DNA of 25,997 nucleotides from an uncultured Eubacteriales bacterium (GTDB lineage: Bacteria > Bacillota > Clostridia > Christensenellales > Borkfalkiaceae): assembly GCA_900549005.1 (NCBI GenBank), contig URMT01000015.1, positions 1 through 25,997 of the forward strand, written 5' to 3'. The notes beneath the pieces are model-generated. The model was not told where the DNA came from. It made no database searches and saw only the letters and a program-made list of their open reading frames with translations. Both the position numbers and the translations under genes were made by a program. Positions 1 through 9,382 of the stretch are shown here, piece by piece (position 1 is the stretch's first letter; every line of letters begins with the position of its first letter).

Positions 1-525
1 TATCTGATGTATGTGCGCTACGGATATGCCGACAAGGCAGAGACATGCCGTCAGAAGATTCTTGCCGACTTTGCCGACACGAAATATGGTATGGCTCTCG
101 CCGACCCGAATTATATCGAAAACCTGCGCAACATGGAGAGCGAGCAGGAGCGGATGTATGAGAAGACGTATGCCGACTATCTTGCAAACCGCAACGCAGC
201 GGTGCATGAGGGGTATCAGGGGATTATGAACCGATATCCGTTGTCGAAAATTATGCCTAAGTTCATGCTTCTCGACGCACTCTCCTACCTCTCGGAGAAG
301 AAATACGACCGTTTCCAGGAAACGCTCAAGGAATTGCTTGTGCGCTATCCCGACACCGACATCACACCGCTCGCCTCGTCGATTCTGAAGGATCTTGCCA
401 AAGGCAGAAAACCGAATTCGGGAGCCGGAGGCAACGTGCGTGGCATGATTTGGTCGATACGGCTCACAAACGACACTGCGGCGTTTCGCCCGAAGAGGCG
501 CGGGAGGTGGTCTATCAGGCGGTAG
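1..525 (+). CDS. C-terminal part of a Bacteroidota-type TPR protein (5' and probably 3' truncated)
   Basis: The frame is open from base 1, so the gene begins outside the window. The protein is helical and TPR-like, with paired motifs such as YPLSKIMPKFMLLDALSYL and LLVRYPDTDITPLA, followed by an RGMIW motif. From memory, this combination is typical of the C-terminal half of a large tetratricopeptide protein of Bacteroidales, not of Clostridia. Family-like sequence runs to about base 475-480. The last ~15 codons (AAFRPKRRGRWSIRR) look like out-of-frame reading of the next gene, and the stop at 523-525 is probably accidental. The neighbour is fused in another frame and lacks its own 5' part, so two broken genes meet here. 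I believe the frame is real up to ~480; whether it belongs to this genome is doubtful. Confidence 0.6.
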   Translation, partial: YLMYVRYGYADKAETCRQKILADFADTKYGMALADPNYIENLRNMESEQERMYEKTYADYLANRNAAVHEGYQGIMNRYPLSKIMPKFMLLDALSYLSEKKYDRFQETLKELLVRYPDTDITPLASSILKDLAKGRKPNSGAGGNVRGMIWSIRLTNDTAAFRPKRRGRWSIRR

Positions 526-1004
526 CCTACCTCGGCCTCGGCAGGGTACGGTCGTTTATTAAGGCTATGAACGAAGTTTTTTCGTCGCGCGGCATAAATC
601 TTCCCCTTGCGTCGCAGGGCACCACTTGCGAAGAAACCCGCCTTTCCGCTGGTAACCAGGCGCATGTCGATATCTTCGGCGAAGGGATGCGCGAGTTCTG
701 GAAGGGCGCACCCGAGGGGCGCGATAAGGTGAATTATTGGCTTGCCGACAACTGCTTCGGCGACTATTACACGCGCGGCGCCCTTGACTATAAACAGCGC
801 GAGCTGATAACTTTCTGTTATCTGTATGCCCAGGGCGGCTGCGAGCCCCAGCTTTTAAGCCACGTGGTGGGCAACATAAAAGTCGGCAACGGCAAAGACC
901 TGTTATATAAAGTGGTTATGTACAATATTCCGTATATCGGTTACCCGCGCAGTCTGAACGCTCTTACTGCCGTCGATACCGCCGCCAAAAATATGGGGAT
1001 GTGA
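450..1004 (+). CDS. Carboxymuconolactone decarboxylase family protein, 5' truncated
   Basis: This is an AhpD/CMD-like alpha-helical protein. The first recognisable piece (HCGVSPEEAREVVYQAVAYL) is the end of one CMD domain. A second CMD domain follows (GDYYTRGALDYKQRELITFCYLYAQGGCEPQL, then VVMYNIPYIGYPRSLNAL). CMD-family proteins are usually peroxidase- or decarboxylase-like enzymes of poorly defined substrate. The N-terminal ~100 residues expected for a two-domain protein are missing. The TTG at 450 has no ribosome binding site and is only where the frame opens, so I treat the gene as truncated by the junction near 480. The start codon of the next gene follows the TGA stop by four bases, which suggests an operon. 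The family call is firm; the start is not real. Confidence 0.7.
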   Translation: MVDTAHKRHCGVSPEEAREVVYQAVAYLGLGRVRSFIKAMNEVFSSRGINLPLASQGTTCEETRLSAGNQAHVDIFGEGMREFWKGAPEGRDKVNYWLADNCFGDYYTRGALDYKQRELITFCYLYAQGGCEPQLLSHVVGNIKVGNGKDLLYKVVMYNIPYIGYPRSLNALTAVDTAAKNMGM

Positions 1005-1008
1005 TTTA

Positions 1009-1587
1009 ATGAATCAAGCGATTTATACTGAAAGGCTGATTTTGCGAAAATTTGAAGAAAGCGACATAAATGATATATATAAAATTTTCAGTGACGAAGA
1101 TACTAACAGGTTTTTACCGTGGTTTCCGCTCAAAAAAATAAGCGACGCCCGACTTTTTTGGGAACGCTACGTCGAAGTTTATCGCGCGGACAGCGGATAT
1201 GCCTACGCCGTGTGCCTCAGTAAAGACAACGTGCCGATAGGTTATGTAAATGTGTCGCTTGACGAAAGTTATGACCTCGGCTACGGGCTGTTGCCGCAGT
1301 TTCGCGGAATCGGTATTATGAGCGAGGCGGTAAAAGCAGTCATATGCAGAATCCGAGAGGACGGTTTGCCGTATGTCACCGCCACCCACGACGTAAACAA
1401 TCCCCGCAGCGGCGAAGTTATGAAGAGGGCGGGTATGACCTATCGGTATTCATACCGTGAATTCTGGAAACCTAAAAATTTTTGGGTAACTTTCAGAATG
1501 TATCAGTTGAATTTTGACGGCGACGATACATTTCTCTACTCGGGCTATATCGGCAGAAATGGTAACTTTTTTATTGAGGATATTTAA
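1009..1587 (+). CDS. GNAT family N-acetyltransferase (RimJ/RimL-like)
   Basis: The protein of 192 residues has the typical layout of a RimJ/RimL-type acetyltransferase: an N-terminal ERLILRKFEESDINDIYKIF segment, a central beta strand (PIGYVNVSL), and the acetyl-CoA loop LLPQFRGIGIMSEAVKAVI, which corresponds to motif A (Q/RxxGxG/A). The C-terminal part (ATHDVNNPRSGEVMKRAGM) is the usual NxxSxxVxxKxGF-like element. It should transfer acetyl from acetyl-CoA to an amine, either a protein N-terminus or a small molecule; the substrate cannot be told. It starts four bases after the preceding stop, so the two are probably co-transcribed. A GC-rich hairpin follows the stop. Confidence 0.85.
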   Translation: MNQAIYTERLILRKFEESDINDIYKIFSDEDTNRFLPWFPLKKISDARLFWERYVEVYRADSGYAYAVCLSKDNVPIGYVNVSLDESYDLGYGLLPQFRGIGIMSEAVKAVICRIREDGLPYVTATHDVNNPRSGEVMKRAGMTYRYSYREFWKPKNFWVTFRMYQLNFDGDDTFLYSGYIGRNGNFFIEDI

Positions 1588-1606
1588 TCTGTTATAAATA
1601 AATTAA

Positions 1607-1638
1607 CCCGCCCCGCGCAAATGTTTGCGCGGGGCGGG
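1607..1638. terminator. Bidirectional hairpin between convergent GNAT and groEL genes
   Basis: Two perfect 15-base arms (CCCGCCCCGCGCAAA and its complement) meet across a TG centre. The element lies 19 bases after the GNAT stop and 26 bases before the end of groEL, so it can serve both strands. The T tracts are poor on either side (TCGTATAATATA on plus), so termination efficiency is uncertain. Confidence 0.7.
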
Positions 1639-1664
1639 TCGTATAATATACCTGTTTTATTCAA

Positions 1665-3589
<1,925 letters not shown>

Positions 3590-3677
3590 AAAAGAATTCC
3601 TCCGATAAACTATATAATTTTCGTACATCTTTTTTATAAACGCAGGCAATTAAACTTAAACATAATCTTGTAAAAAA

Positions 3678-3706
3678 TTGCAATCGCGCGAAAGTTATGT
3701 TACAAT
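3678..3706 (+). promoter_or_regulatory. Sigma-A type promoter of the dCMP deaminase operon
   Basis: TTGCAA (3678-3683) and TACAAT (3701-3706) are separated by 17 bases. The predicted transcript would start about 25 bases before the ATG at 3738. Match to the consensus is good in both boxes. Confidence 0.6.
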
Positions 3707-3737
3707 AATTCAAAGACTGAAATACGGCGGATTTTTT

Positions 3738-4199
3738 ATGGATAAATGGGATAAAAGATTTATGGAGCTCACCGAGCATATAAGCGGCTGGTCGAGCTGT
3801 ATCAGGGGCAACAGGCACGTCGGCGCCATAGTGGTGCGCGACAAGCGCGTAATAGCCACCGGCTACAACGGCGCCCCGCAGGGAATAGAGAGCTGCGCCG
3901 ACAAGGGCGTATGCCTGCGCAACCAGATGGGAATAAAGAGCGGCACGATGCAGGAAATCTGCTACGCCGTTCACGCCGAACAGAACGCCATAATACAGGC
4001 GGCAAGGGTAGGTTCGAGCGTGGAGGGCTGCACGCTCTACTGCACGCACCAGCCGTGCGTAATCTGCGCCAAAATCATAATAAATTCAGGCATAAAGCGC
4101 GTCGTCTATAAAGACGGCTACCCCGACGACTTTTCGATAAAGCTCTTCGAAGAGGCGAACGTCAAGCTCGATAAATATTCAGATTTGGAAAAGGAGTGA
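3738..4199 (+). CDS. Deoxycytidylate (dCMP) deaminase, ComEB-like
   Basis: The product of 153 residues belongs to the cytidine/deoxycytidylate deaminase zinc family. The catalytic HAEQNAI motif supplies the zinc His and general-base Glu, and CTHQPCVICAKI supplies the two Cys zinc ligands (PCxxC). CIRGNRHVGAIVVRDKRVIATGYNG is the substrate-binding entry. It converts dCMP to dUMP, feeding thymidylate synthesis. The longer frame from 3678 lacks an SD and would overlap the -35 box, so I start at 3738 after GGCGG. It is followed ten bases later by the cyclophilin gene, with AAGGAG overlapping the end of this gene. Confidence 0.9.
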   Translation: MDKWDKRFMELTEHISGWSSCIRGNRHVGAIVVRDKRVIATGYNGAPQGIESCADKGVCLRNQMGIKSGTMQEICYAVHAEQNAIIQAARVGSSVEGCTLYCTHQPCVICAKIIINSGIKRVVYKDGYPDDFSIKLFEEANVKLDKYSDLEKE

Positions 4200-4209
4200 G
4201 GAGCAAGAT

Positions 4210-4737
4210 ATGAAAAACCCGATTGTTACGATAGAGATGGAAAACGGCAAAAAGATAGTTGCCGAGCTCTATCCCGAAAAGGCGCCCAATACGGTGAACA
4301 ACTTTTTAAGCCTTGTAAAAAGCGGCTTTTACGACGGACTTACCTTCCACAGGGTGATAGAGGGCTTTATGATTCAGGGCGGTGACCCTGCCGGCACGGG
4401 CGCGGGCGGCCCCGGCTACACCATAAAGGGCGAATTTGCGCTCAACGGCTTCAAGCAGAACGATATAAAGCACCTGCGCGGCGTGCTTTCGATGGCGCGC
4501 ACGATGATGCCCGACAGCGCGGGTTCGCAGTTCTTCATAATGCATAAAAACGCCTCTCACCTCGACGGGCAGTACGCCGCATTCGGAAAGGTTACCGAGG
4601 GTATGGACGTTGTGGACGAGATTGCTTCCTGCCGCACCGACTTCCGCGACAAGCCCACAGAGCCCCAGGTGATGAAGAAAGTCACCTGCGAAACTTTCGG
4701 CGTCGAGTACCCTCAGCCCAGGAAGTACGGAGCGTAA
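4210..4737 (+). CDS. Peptidyl-prolyl cis-trans isomerase, cyclophilin type
   Basis: At 175 residues it matches the short cytosolic bacterial cyclophilins and has no signal peptide. The catalytic segment FHRVIEGFMIQGGDP includes the active-site Arg, and GSQFFIMHKNASHLDGQYAAFGKV is the classic second motif. It speeds cis-trans isomerisation of X-Pro bonds. GAGTGAGGAGC just upstream provides a ribosome binding site. It sits in a short operon between the dCMP deaminase and a small membrane protein. Confidence 0.95.
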   Translation: MKNPIVTIEMENGKKIVAELYPEKAPNTVNNFLSLVKSGFYDGLTFHRVIEGFMIQGGDPAGTGAGGPGYTIKGEFALNGFKQNDIKHLRGVLSMARTMMPDSAGSQFFIMHKNASHLDGQYAAFGKVTEGMDVVDEIASCRTDFRDKPTEPQVMKKVTCETFGVEYPQPRKYGA

Positions 4738-4740
4738 ATA

Positions 4741-4986
4741 ATGTCGGCAAACAAGACGGTAGTCATAGTGCTGTGCTCCTTCCTCGCGGCGGGTATCGTA
4801 TGCCTTGCCGTGGGGCTGGGTGTGTATTTTACGGCGATTGACCTGCCCGCCTCGGCGGACGACAGGGGAGCGCGCGTGCTGGCGGGCATAATAATCCTCG
4901 CAGTCGGCGGGCTGAATTCCTTTATATCGCTTGGCGCGCTTGCGTTTATCGGCATAAAGCACGCACTTACAAAGAACAGAGAATAA
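4741..4986 (+). CDS. Small two-helix membrane protein of unknown function
   Basis: The 81-residue product begins MSANKTVVIVLCSFLAAGIVC and has two hydrophobic stretches (about residues 7-32 and 46-70) separated by a polar loop with DLPASADDRGAR, ending in a basic tail (IKHALTKNRE). This fits a small inner-membrane protein with two spans. I do not recognise a family. Its ATG lies three bases after the cyclophilin stop, so it is most likely translated from the same message. Confidence 0.7.
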   Translation: MSANKTVVIVLCSFLAAGIVCLAVGLGVYFTAIDLPASADDRGARVLAGIIILAVGGLNSFISLGALAFIGIKHALTKNRE

Positions 4987-5021
4987 TTTCAACTTACGAT
5001 AAATTTTAATTGGAGATTTAT

Positions 5022-6458
5022 ATGGCAGACAATTCCGTATACGAAAACCCCCTTATAACCCGCTATGCAAGCAGAGAGATGAGCGAAAATTTTTCGGACG
5101 ACAAGCGCTTTAAACTTTGGCGCAAGCTGTGGATAGCGCTCGCCGAATCTGAAATGGAACTCGGGCTCAACATAACCAAGGCTCAGGTCGACGAGATGAA
5201 GAAATACGCCGACGATATAAATTTCGACGTTGCTGCGCAGTACGAAAGGCAGGTGCGCCACGACGTGATGGCGCACGTAAAGGCATTCGGCGACCAGGCA
5301 AAGTCTGCGGCGCCCATCATTCACCTCGGTGCAACCAGCTGCTTCGTTGACTGTAACTCCGAACTTATTATAATGTACGACGCGCTCGGCATCATAAAGA
5401 ACAAGCTTGTAAACGTAATGGACAAGCTCCGTGCGTTTGCGCTCAAATACAAAGACCTGCCCACGCTCGGCTTTACGCACTTGCAGCCCGCTCAGCTTAC
5501 AACCGTAGGCAAGCGCGCCACGCTGTGGCTCCAAGATTTGGAAATGGACTACCGCAACCTTGAAAATCTTCTTTCAAGTTTCAAACTGCGCGGCGTAAAG
5601 GGAACCACCGGCACGCAGGCGAGCTTTATGGAGCTCTTCGACGGCGACGAGAGCAAGGTAAAGGCGCTCGAAAAGAAAGTGGTGGAAAAGATGGGCTTTG
5701 AAAAGGTTTACGGCGTAACGGGCCAGACCTATCCCAGAAAGTTCGACTACAACGTATTGTGCGTGCTCTCGCAGATAGCGCAGAGCGCCTACAAGTTCTC
5801 CAACGATATAAGAATTTTGCAGAATATGAAGGAGATTGAGGAACCTTTCGAAAAGTCCCAGATAGGTTCTTCGGCAATGGCCTACAAGCGCAACCCTATG
5901 CGCAGCGAACGCATTGGCTCGCTCGCAAGGTTTGTCATTTCTCTCCCTATGAACAGCGCAATCACCGCGGGCACGCAGTGGTTCGAGCGCACGCTCGACG
6001 ACTCGGCAAACCGCAGAATCGTCAACGCGCAGGCCTTCCTTGCGCTCGACGGCATACTCAACATCTATATGAATGTTTCAGAAAACCTTGTCGTATACGA
6101 CAAAGTAATTGCCAAGCACATCGCGGCAGAGCTGCCCTTTATGGCAACCGAGAATATAATGATGGAGTGTGTAAAGGCGGGCGGAAACAGACAGGAACTG
6201 CACGAGCGTATCCGCGTGCTCTCTATGGAGGCGGGCAGAAACGTGAAGGAGAGGGGCGGCGACAACAACCTCATCGACCTTATAAAGGCCGACGATATGT
6301 TTGCGGCGGTAAAAGACAGCCTCGGCAACATTCTCGACGCCCGCAACTTCATAGGGCGCGCGCCTTCGCAGGTGGTTGAGTTCATTTCTGACGAAATCGA
6401 CCCCATACTTGCCGAAAACAAGGCCGTTCTCGGCGCCAAGGGCGACGTGATGGTATAA
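5022..6458 (+). CDS. purB: Adenylosuccinate lyase
   Basis: The protein has 478 residues and belongs to the fumarase/aspartase superfamily. Visible signatures are the N-terminal NPLITRYASREMSENFSDD, the catalytic THLQPAQLTTVGKR region, and the flexible signature loop GSSAMAYKRNPMRSE near residues 282-296. It splits adenylosuccinate to AMP and SAICAR to AICAR in purine synthesis, releasing fumarate. I use the ATG at 5022 because GGAG sits six bases before it; the in-frame TTG at 5010 would include that SD in the coding region. A hairpin terminator follows. No other pur genes are nearby. Confidence 0.96.
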   Translation: MADNSVYENPLITRYASREMSENFSDDKRFKLWRKLWIALAESEMELGLNITKAQVDEMKKYADDINFDVAAQYERQVRHDVMAHVKAFGDQAKSAAPIIHLGATSCFVDCNSELIIMYDALGIIKNKLVNVMDKLRAFALKYKDLPTLGFTHLQPAQLTTVGKRATLWLQDLEMDYRNLENLLSSFKLRGVKGTTGTQASFMELFDGDESKVKALEKKVVEKMGFEKVYGVTGQTYPRKFDYNVLCVLSQIAQSAYKFSNDIRILQNMKEIEEPFEKSQIGSSAMAYKRNPMRSERIGSLARFVISLPMNSAITAGTQWFERTLDDSANRRIVNAQAFLALDGILNIYMNVSENLVVYDKVIAKHIAAELPFMATENIMMECVKAGGNRQELHERIRVLSMEAGRNVKERGGDNNLIDLIKADDMFAAVKDSLGNILDARNFIGRAPSQVVEFISDEIDPILAENKAVLGAKGDVMV

Positions 6459-6476
6459 GTTATATTGTAAAGTAAG

Positions 6477-6509
6477 TGCCGCCTGCCGCAAAATAAGCGG
6501 CAGGCGGCA
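6477..6509 (+). terminator. Hairpin after purB
   Basis: Arms TGCCGCCTGCCGC and GCGGCAGGCGGCA pair perfectly over 13 bases around an AAAATAA loop. The following T tract is weak (TATTGCC), so it may be a stable 3' end rather than an efficient intrinsic terminator. Confidence 0.65.
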
Positions 6510-6549
6510 TATTGCCCGATAAAAGTGCGGGCGGTTACAGAAAAAAGTT

Positions 6550-7473
6550 ATGGCAATGGATAAATCTAAATTGCGCGCCGTTCTGCGCGGTTATGTGCCC
6601 GACTGCCTTCTTATGGTAGTTCTCGCCTTTCTGTTTGCACTCAATTACGAACTTTTTATCGTAAAGAACCAGTTTGCACCGTCTGGTTTCAGCGGCATAG
6701 GCGCGATGATTGAGCATATTTCGCATATGTCGTTCAACCTCGGCTATTTTTCGCTGATAGTGAACGTGCCGCTCTGCATATTGGCGTTCTTTTTTATCAC
6801 AAGGGAATTTGCGGTAAAAACGGCAGTATTTTCGGTATGCTACTCCGTATTTCTGATAGTTCTCAGAATGGTTGACCTCTCGGTATTCCAATACGACGCG
6901 CAGGGCGTAGATACCATCTTTCCCGCGCTCATTTCGGGTGCGATAGCCGGTTTTGTATACGGAATATGCTTCCGCCGCAATTCTTCCACGGGCGGTTCCG
7001 ATATAATTGCAAAATACGTGAGCGTAAAAAGGCCCACGCTAAATTTCTTCTGGATAAATTTTGCGATAAACGCCGCAATAGCCATCGCCTCGTATTTCGT
7101 GTATACAGAAATCGGCGACGACGGGCAGGTTATCTATAATTACAAGCCTGTTTGCCTTTGTATGCTGTATTGCTTTTTAATGAGCTTTGTAGGCAACTTC
7201 ATAATCAAAGGTTCAAAGTCGGCTTACAAATTTTTTATCGTCACCACACATCCCGATGAAATCGACGCCGAAATTTTTGCCAAACTGCACCACGGGGCAA
7301 CAAAGTTGCTCGCAAAGGGGGCATACAGCAATATCGACCGCACCGTAATTGTTTGCGTTGTAAACAGGCGGCAGCTTGTGGAGTTCAGGAATATATTGAA
7401 AAAGTACGACGATACTTTTGCCTTTGTTGAAACGGTCAACGAAACGGTAGGCACTTTTGCAAGGGTAAAGTGA
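6550..7473 (+). CDS. YitT family membrane protein (YitT/DUF161 plus DUF2179)
   Basis: The 307-residue protein has five or six hydrophobic segments in its first ~215 residues, with the characteristic NQFAPSGFSGIGAM and RNSSTGGSDIIAKY motifs of the YitT family. The C-terminal ~85 residues form a soluble DUF2179 domain (YKFFIVTTHPDEIDAEIFAKLHHGATKLLAKGAYS). Proteins of this type are common in Bacillota, often in several copies, and their transported substrate or role is unknown. Two ATGs are available (6550, 6556), and neither has a strong SD. It stands alone, flanked by hairpins on both sides. Confidence 0.9.
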   Translation: MAMDKSKLRAVLRGYVPDCLLMVVLAFLFALNYELFIVKNQFAPSGFSGIGAMIEHISHMSFNLGYFSLIVNVPLCILAFFFITREFAVKTAVFSVCYSVFLIVLRMVDLSVFQYDAQGVDTIFPALISGAIAGFVYGICFRRNSSTGGSDIIAKYVSVKRPTLNFFWINFAINAAIAIASYFVYTEIGDDGQVIYNYKPVCLCMLYCFLMSFVGNFIIKGSKSAYKFFIVTTHPDEIDAEIFAKLHHGATKLLAKGAYSNIDRTVIVCVVNRRQLVEFRNILKKYDDTFAFVETVNETVGTFARVK

Positions 7474-7500
7474 AAAATAAGGCGTTTTCTGCCGTAAATT

Positions 7501-7543
7501 ATAGCAAGCCCGCGGGCACAGTCTGTGCCCGCGGGCTTGCTAT
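7501..7543 (+). terminator. Strong hairpin after the yitT-like gene
   Basis: Twenty-base perfect arms (7501-7520 and 7524-7543), rich in GC (core AAGCCCGCGGGCACA), close on a three-base GTC loop. A short TATAT follows. It is one of the most stable hairpins in the window. Confidence 0.75.
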
Positions 7544-7570
7544 TATATCAAAGGTCAAAAAGGTAGAAAG

Positions 7571-7588
7571 TTTTGCGTAACCGCAAAA
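7571..7588. other. Small hairpin in the yitT-tRNA spacer
   Basis: TTTTGCG and CGCAAAA pair perfectly over 7 bp around a TAAC loop. It lies between two larger terminator hairpins; no separate role is evident. Confidence 0.4.
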
Positions 7589-7595
7589 AATAGAA

Positions 7596-7632
7596 AAAAG
7601 CGCTGTCCGCGTAAGGGGCAGCGCTTTTCTTG
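7596..7632 (+). terminator. Second rho-independent terminator in the yitT-tRNA spacer
   Basis: AAAAGCGCTGTCC pairs with GGGCAGCGCTTTT (one T-G wobble) and runs into TTTTCTT. It lies about 50 bases after the first hairpin. The A-rich 5' flank would also allow function on the minus strand. Confidence 0.65.
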
Positions 7633-7697
7633 ACTTTTGGGCTTTAAGATAGTAAACTTAAATAGATTGGCAGCATTTAAAGGACTGCTGGATATGT

Positions 7698-7755
7698 TTT
7701 GCTAACAAATTTGCTAACAAATGAGAGTAAATTGGGGTAAATCAGAGTTAGCAAA
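7698..7755. repeat. 12-bp tandem repeat with a nearby inverted copy
   Basis: TTTGCTAACAAA occurs twice back to back (7698-7709 and 7710-7721). Its core is repeated inverted as TTAGCAAA at 7748-7755. The stretch 7633-7760 has no convincing gene and is AT-rich. It lies just past the tRNA-Trp terminator, a typical scar position for an integrated element, but that origin is inference. Confidence 0.5.
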
Positions 7756-7760
7756 TAAGC

Positions 7761-7808
7761 AAAAAACGCCCAAATTTAAGCCAAAGTGGACAAAAATCGG
7801 GCGTTTTT
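7761..7808 (-). terminator. Terminator of tRNA-Trp (works on both strands)
   Basis: On the minus strand, downstream of the tRNA, AAAAACGCCC pairs with GGGCGTTTTT, with further partial pairing in the long A/T-rich loop. The 3' arm continues into a run of six Ts. The symmetric T and A runs mean it could also act on the plus strand. Confidence 0.6.
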
Positions 7809-7814
7809 GGGCGC

Positions 7815-7889
7815 TGGCAGGGGAGACGCGATTCGAACACGCAACCTACGGTTTTGGAGACCGCTACTCTACCGTTGAGCCACTCCCCT
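7815..7889 (-). tRNA. tRNA-Trp (anticodon CCA), CCA tail encoded
   Basis: On the minus strand the acceptor arms AGGGGAG and CTCCCCT pair perfectly. The D arm is GCTC-AACGGTA-GAGT, the anticodon arm GCGGT-CTCCAAA-ACCGT gives anticodon CCA, the variable loop is short, and the T arm is GCGTG-TTCGAAT-CGCGT. A discriminator G and encoded CCA follow. Several stems use G-T wobbles but all five parts fold. It is a lone tRNA gene with its own promoter and terminator. Confidence 0.95.
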
Positions 7890-7912
7890 AAAAAATTTTA
7901 ACAACATATAGG

Positions 7913-7941
7913 ATTATATAATAAAGGCTTATTTTAGTCAA
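7913..7941 (-). promoter_or_regulatory. Promoter of tRNA-Trp
   Basis: On the minus strand TTGACT (7941-7936) and TATAAT (7918-7913) are separated by 17 bases. This predicts a short leader before the tRNA 5' end at 7889. A plus-strand TATAAT at 7917-7922 overlaps the same -10 region and could serve proC, although its -35 is poor. Confidence 0.8.
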
Positions 7942-7960
7942 CTGTTTTGGAGATATAAAT

Positions 7961-8767
7961 ATGAAAAAACTGTTTAAGCTAGGCGTTATCGGGTGCGGAT
8001 TTATGGCTCACGCCATACTTAAAGGGGTAGTCCTTTCAGACTTTCTAAGAGCTAAAAAAGTTGTTGTCAGCGATACCTCAGAAGAGGCGCTCGACAAGGC
8101 TGCCGACCTTGGAATACAATGCACCACAAACAATAAATATCTTGTTGAGAACAGCGAGTATGTTCTTATTGCAGTAAAGCCCCAAAGTTTCGCGGCCGTG
8201 GCAGAGAGCCTTGAAGGTGCCGTTCCCGAAAAAGTCATCTCTATTATGGCAGGCGTCAAGCGCGACAAAATCAAGGCGGCGATAGGAAGAAGTGCGCTTG
8301 TTGCGCGCTGTATGCCCAACCTTCCCTGCTCGATAGGCAGCGGCGTTATCGGCGTGGATATGACCGACTTCAATTCAAGTCAGCAGGACATAGAGTTCAT
8401 AAGCGGCGTTCTCAACTGCCTTGGCACGGTTTTAAGCGTGCGCGAAGAAAAGATGGACGCCGTAACCGGCATAAGCGGCAGCGGTCCCGCCTACGTATTT
8501 ATGTTCATAGACAGCCTCATCGACGCGGGCGTACAGCAGGGGCTTACGCGCAATGAAGCTACCGTTCTTGCGGTGCAGACGGTAATCGGCTCGGCCGAGA
8601 TGGTGCAGAACAGCGACGTTGCCGTTCCCGAACTTATCAAGCGCGTTTGCAGCAAGGGCGGTACTACAATCGAGGCTGTAAAAGTGCTTGAAGACAGGGG
8701 CTTCCGCAAAATAGTTGAAGACGCGGTGGATGCTTGCACCAGGCGTTCGAAGGAACTTTCTGAGTGA
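7961..8767 (+). CDS. proC: Pyrroline-5-carboxylate reductase
   Basis: The 268-residue protein has the N-terminal Rossmann loop (GVIGCGFMAHAILKG) for NAD(P)H, the AVKPQSFAAV strand, and the C-terminal dimerisation and active-site signature ending GISGSGPAYVFMFIDSLIDAGVQQGL. It reduces 1-pyrroline-5-carboxylate to proline, the last step of proline synthesis. The ATG follows GGAG by a suitable distance. The stop overlaps the ATG of rnhA, so the two are translationally coupled. No proA or proB is present in the window. Confidence 0.95.
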   Translation: MKKLFKLGVIGCGFMAHAILKGVVLSDFLRAKKVVVSDTSEEALDKAADLGIQCTTNNKYLVENSEYVLIAVKPQSFAAVAESLEGAVPEKVISIMAGVKRDKIKAAIGRSALVARCMPNLPCSIGSGVIGVDMTDFNSSQQDIEFISGVLNCLGTVLSVREEKMDAVTGISGSGPAYVFMFIDSLIDAGVQQGLTRNEATVLAVQTVIGSAEMVQNSDVAVPELIKRVCSKGGTTIEAVKVLEDRGFRKIVEDAVDACTRRSKELSE

Positions 8768-9228
8768 TGAAGAGGGTTACTCTTTATACGGACGGCGCGT
8801 GTTCGGGAAACCCCGGCATAGGCGGATGGGGTGCCGTTCTGATGTATAACGGCTACGAAAAGCGCATTTCAGGCGCGGAGGCCGAAACTACCAACAACCG
8901 TATGGAAATAACGGCGGTGATAGAGGGGTTAAAGTGCCTCAATCAACCCTGCGAAGTAGATGTTTACAGCGACTCGGCCTATACGGTAAACGCTTTTTCT
9001 TCCGGCTGGGTCTACGGCTGGCGCAAATCGGGCTGGAAGAAAGCCGACGGCAAACCTGTGCTCAATTCTGACCTTTGGCAGGAACTTCTGGTGCTGACAG
9101 AGGTGCACAAGGTAAATTTCAATAAAGTGAAGGGGCACGCCGACAACGAGTATAACAACATCTGCGACAAACTTGCAACCGATGCCGTGAAGAATTTCAG
9201 GGCGGGCAATACGGAAGGTTCTGCATAA
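8767..9228 (+). CDS. rnhA: Ribonuclease HI
   Basis: The product of 153 residues is a complete RNase HI. The catalytic carboxylates are visible as D9 (LYTDGACSGNPG), E47 (NNRMEITAV), D69 (VYSDSAYTV) and D134 (NICDKLA), with the active-site His in KGHADNEYN. It cuts RNA in RNA-DNA hybrids (R-loops, primers). I chose the ATG at 8767, which overlaps the proC TGA and has AAGGAA upstream, over the GTG one codon earlier. A hairpin lies at 9256-9277 (ACGGCAAA/TTTGCCGT), but without a T tract it is a weak terminator. Confidence 0.95.
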   Translation: MKRVTLYTDGACSGNPGIGGWGAVLMYNGYEKRISGAEAETTNNRMEITAVIEGLKCLNQPCEVDVYSDSAYTVNAFSSGWVYGWRKSGWKKADGKPVLNSDLWQELLVLTEVHKVNFNKVKGHADNEYNNICDKLATDAVKNFRAGNTEGSA

Positions 9229-9382
9229 GCTGTATACAATTTATTGAATTCTGCAACGGCAAACGGAATTTTGCCGTGTATTGCGCGTATTGAAAGCATT
9301 ACGTGTCAAATTTTTTGCTTAATTACACGGCCGCTTAATAAAAAAGTCACAAAACATATATAATATATACATAGGGTAGATT

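Noticed and set aside
7571..7588. TTTTGCG/CGCAAAA hairpin as another terminator
   Set aside because: The stem is small, and the 3' side is followed by A-rich, not T-rich, sequence on the plus strand.
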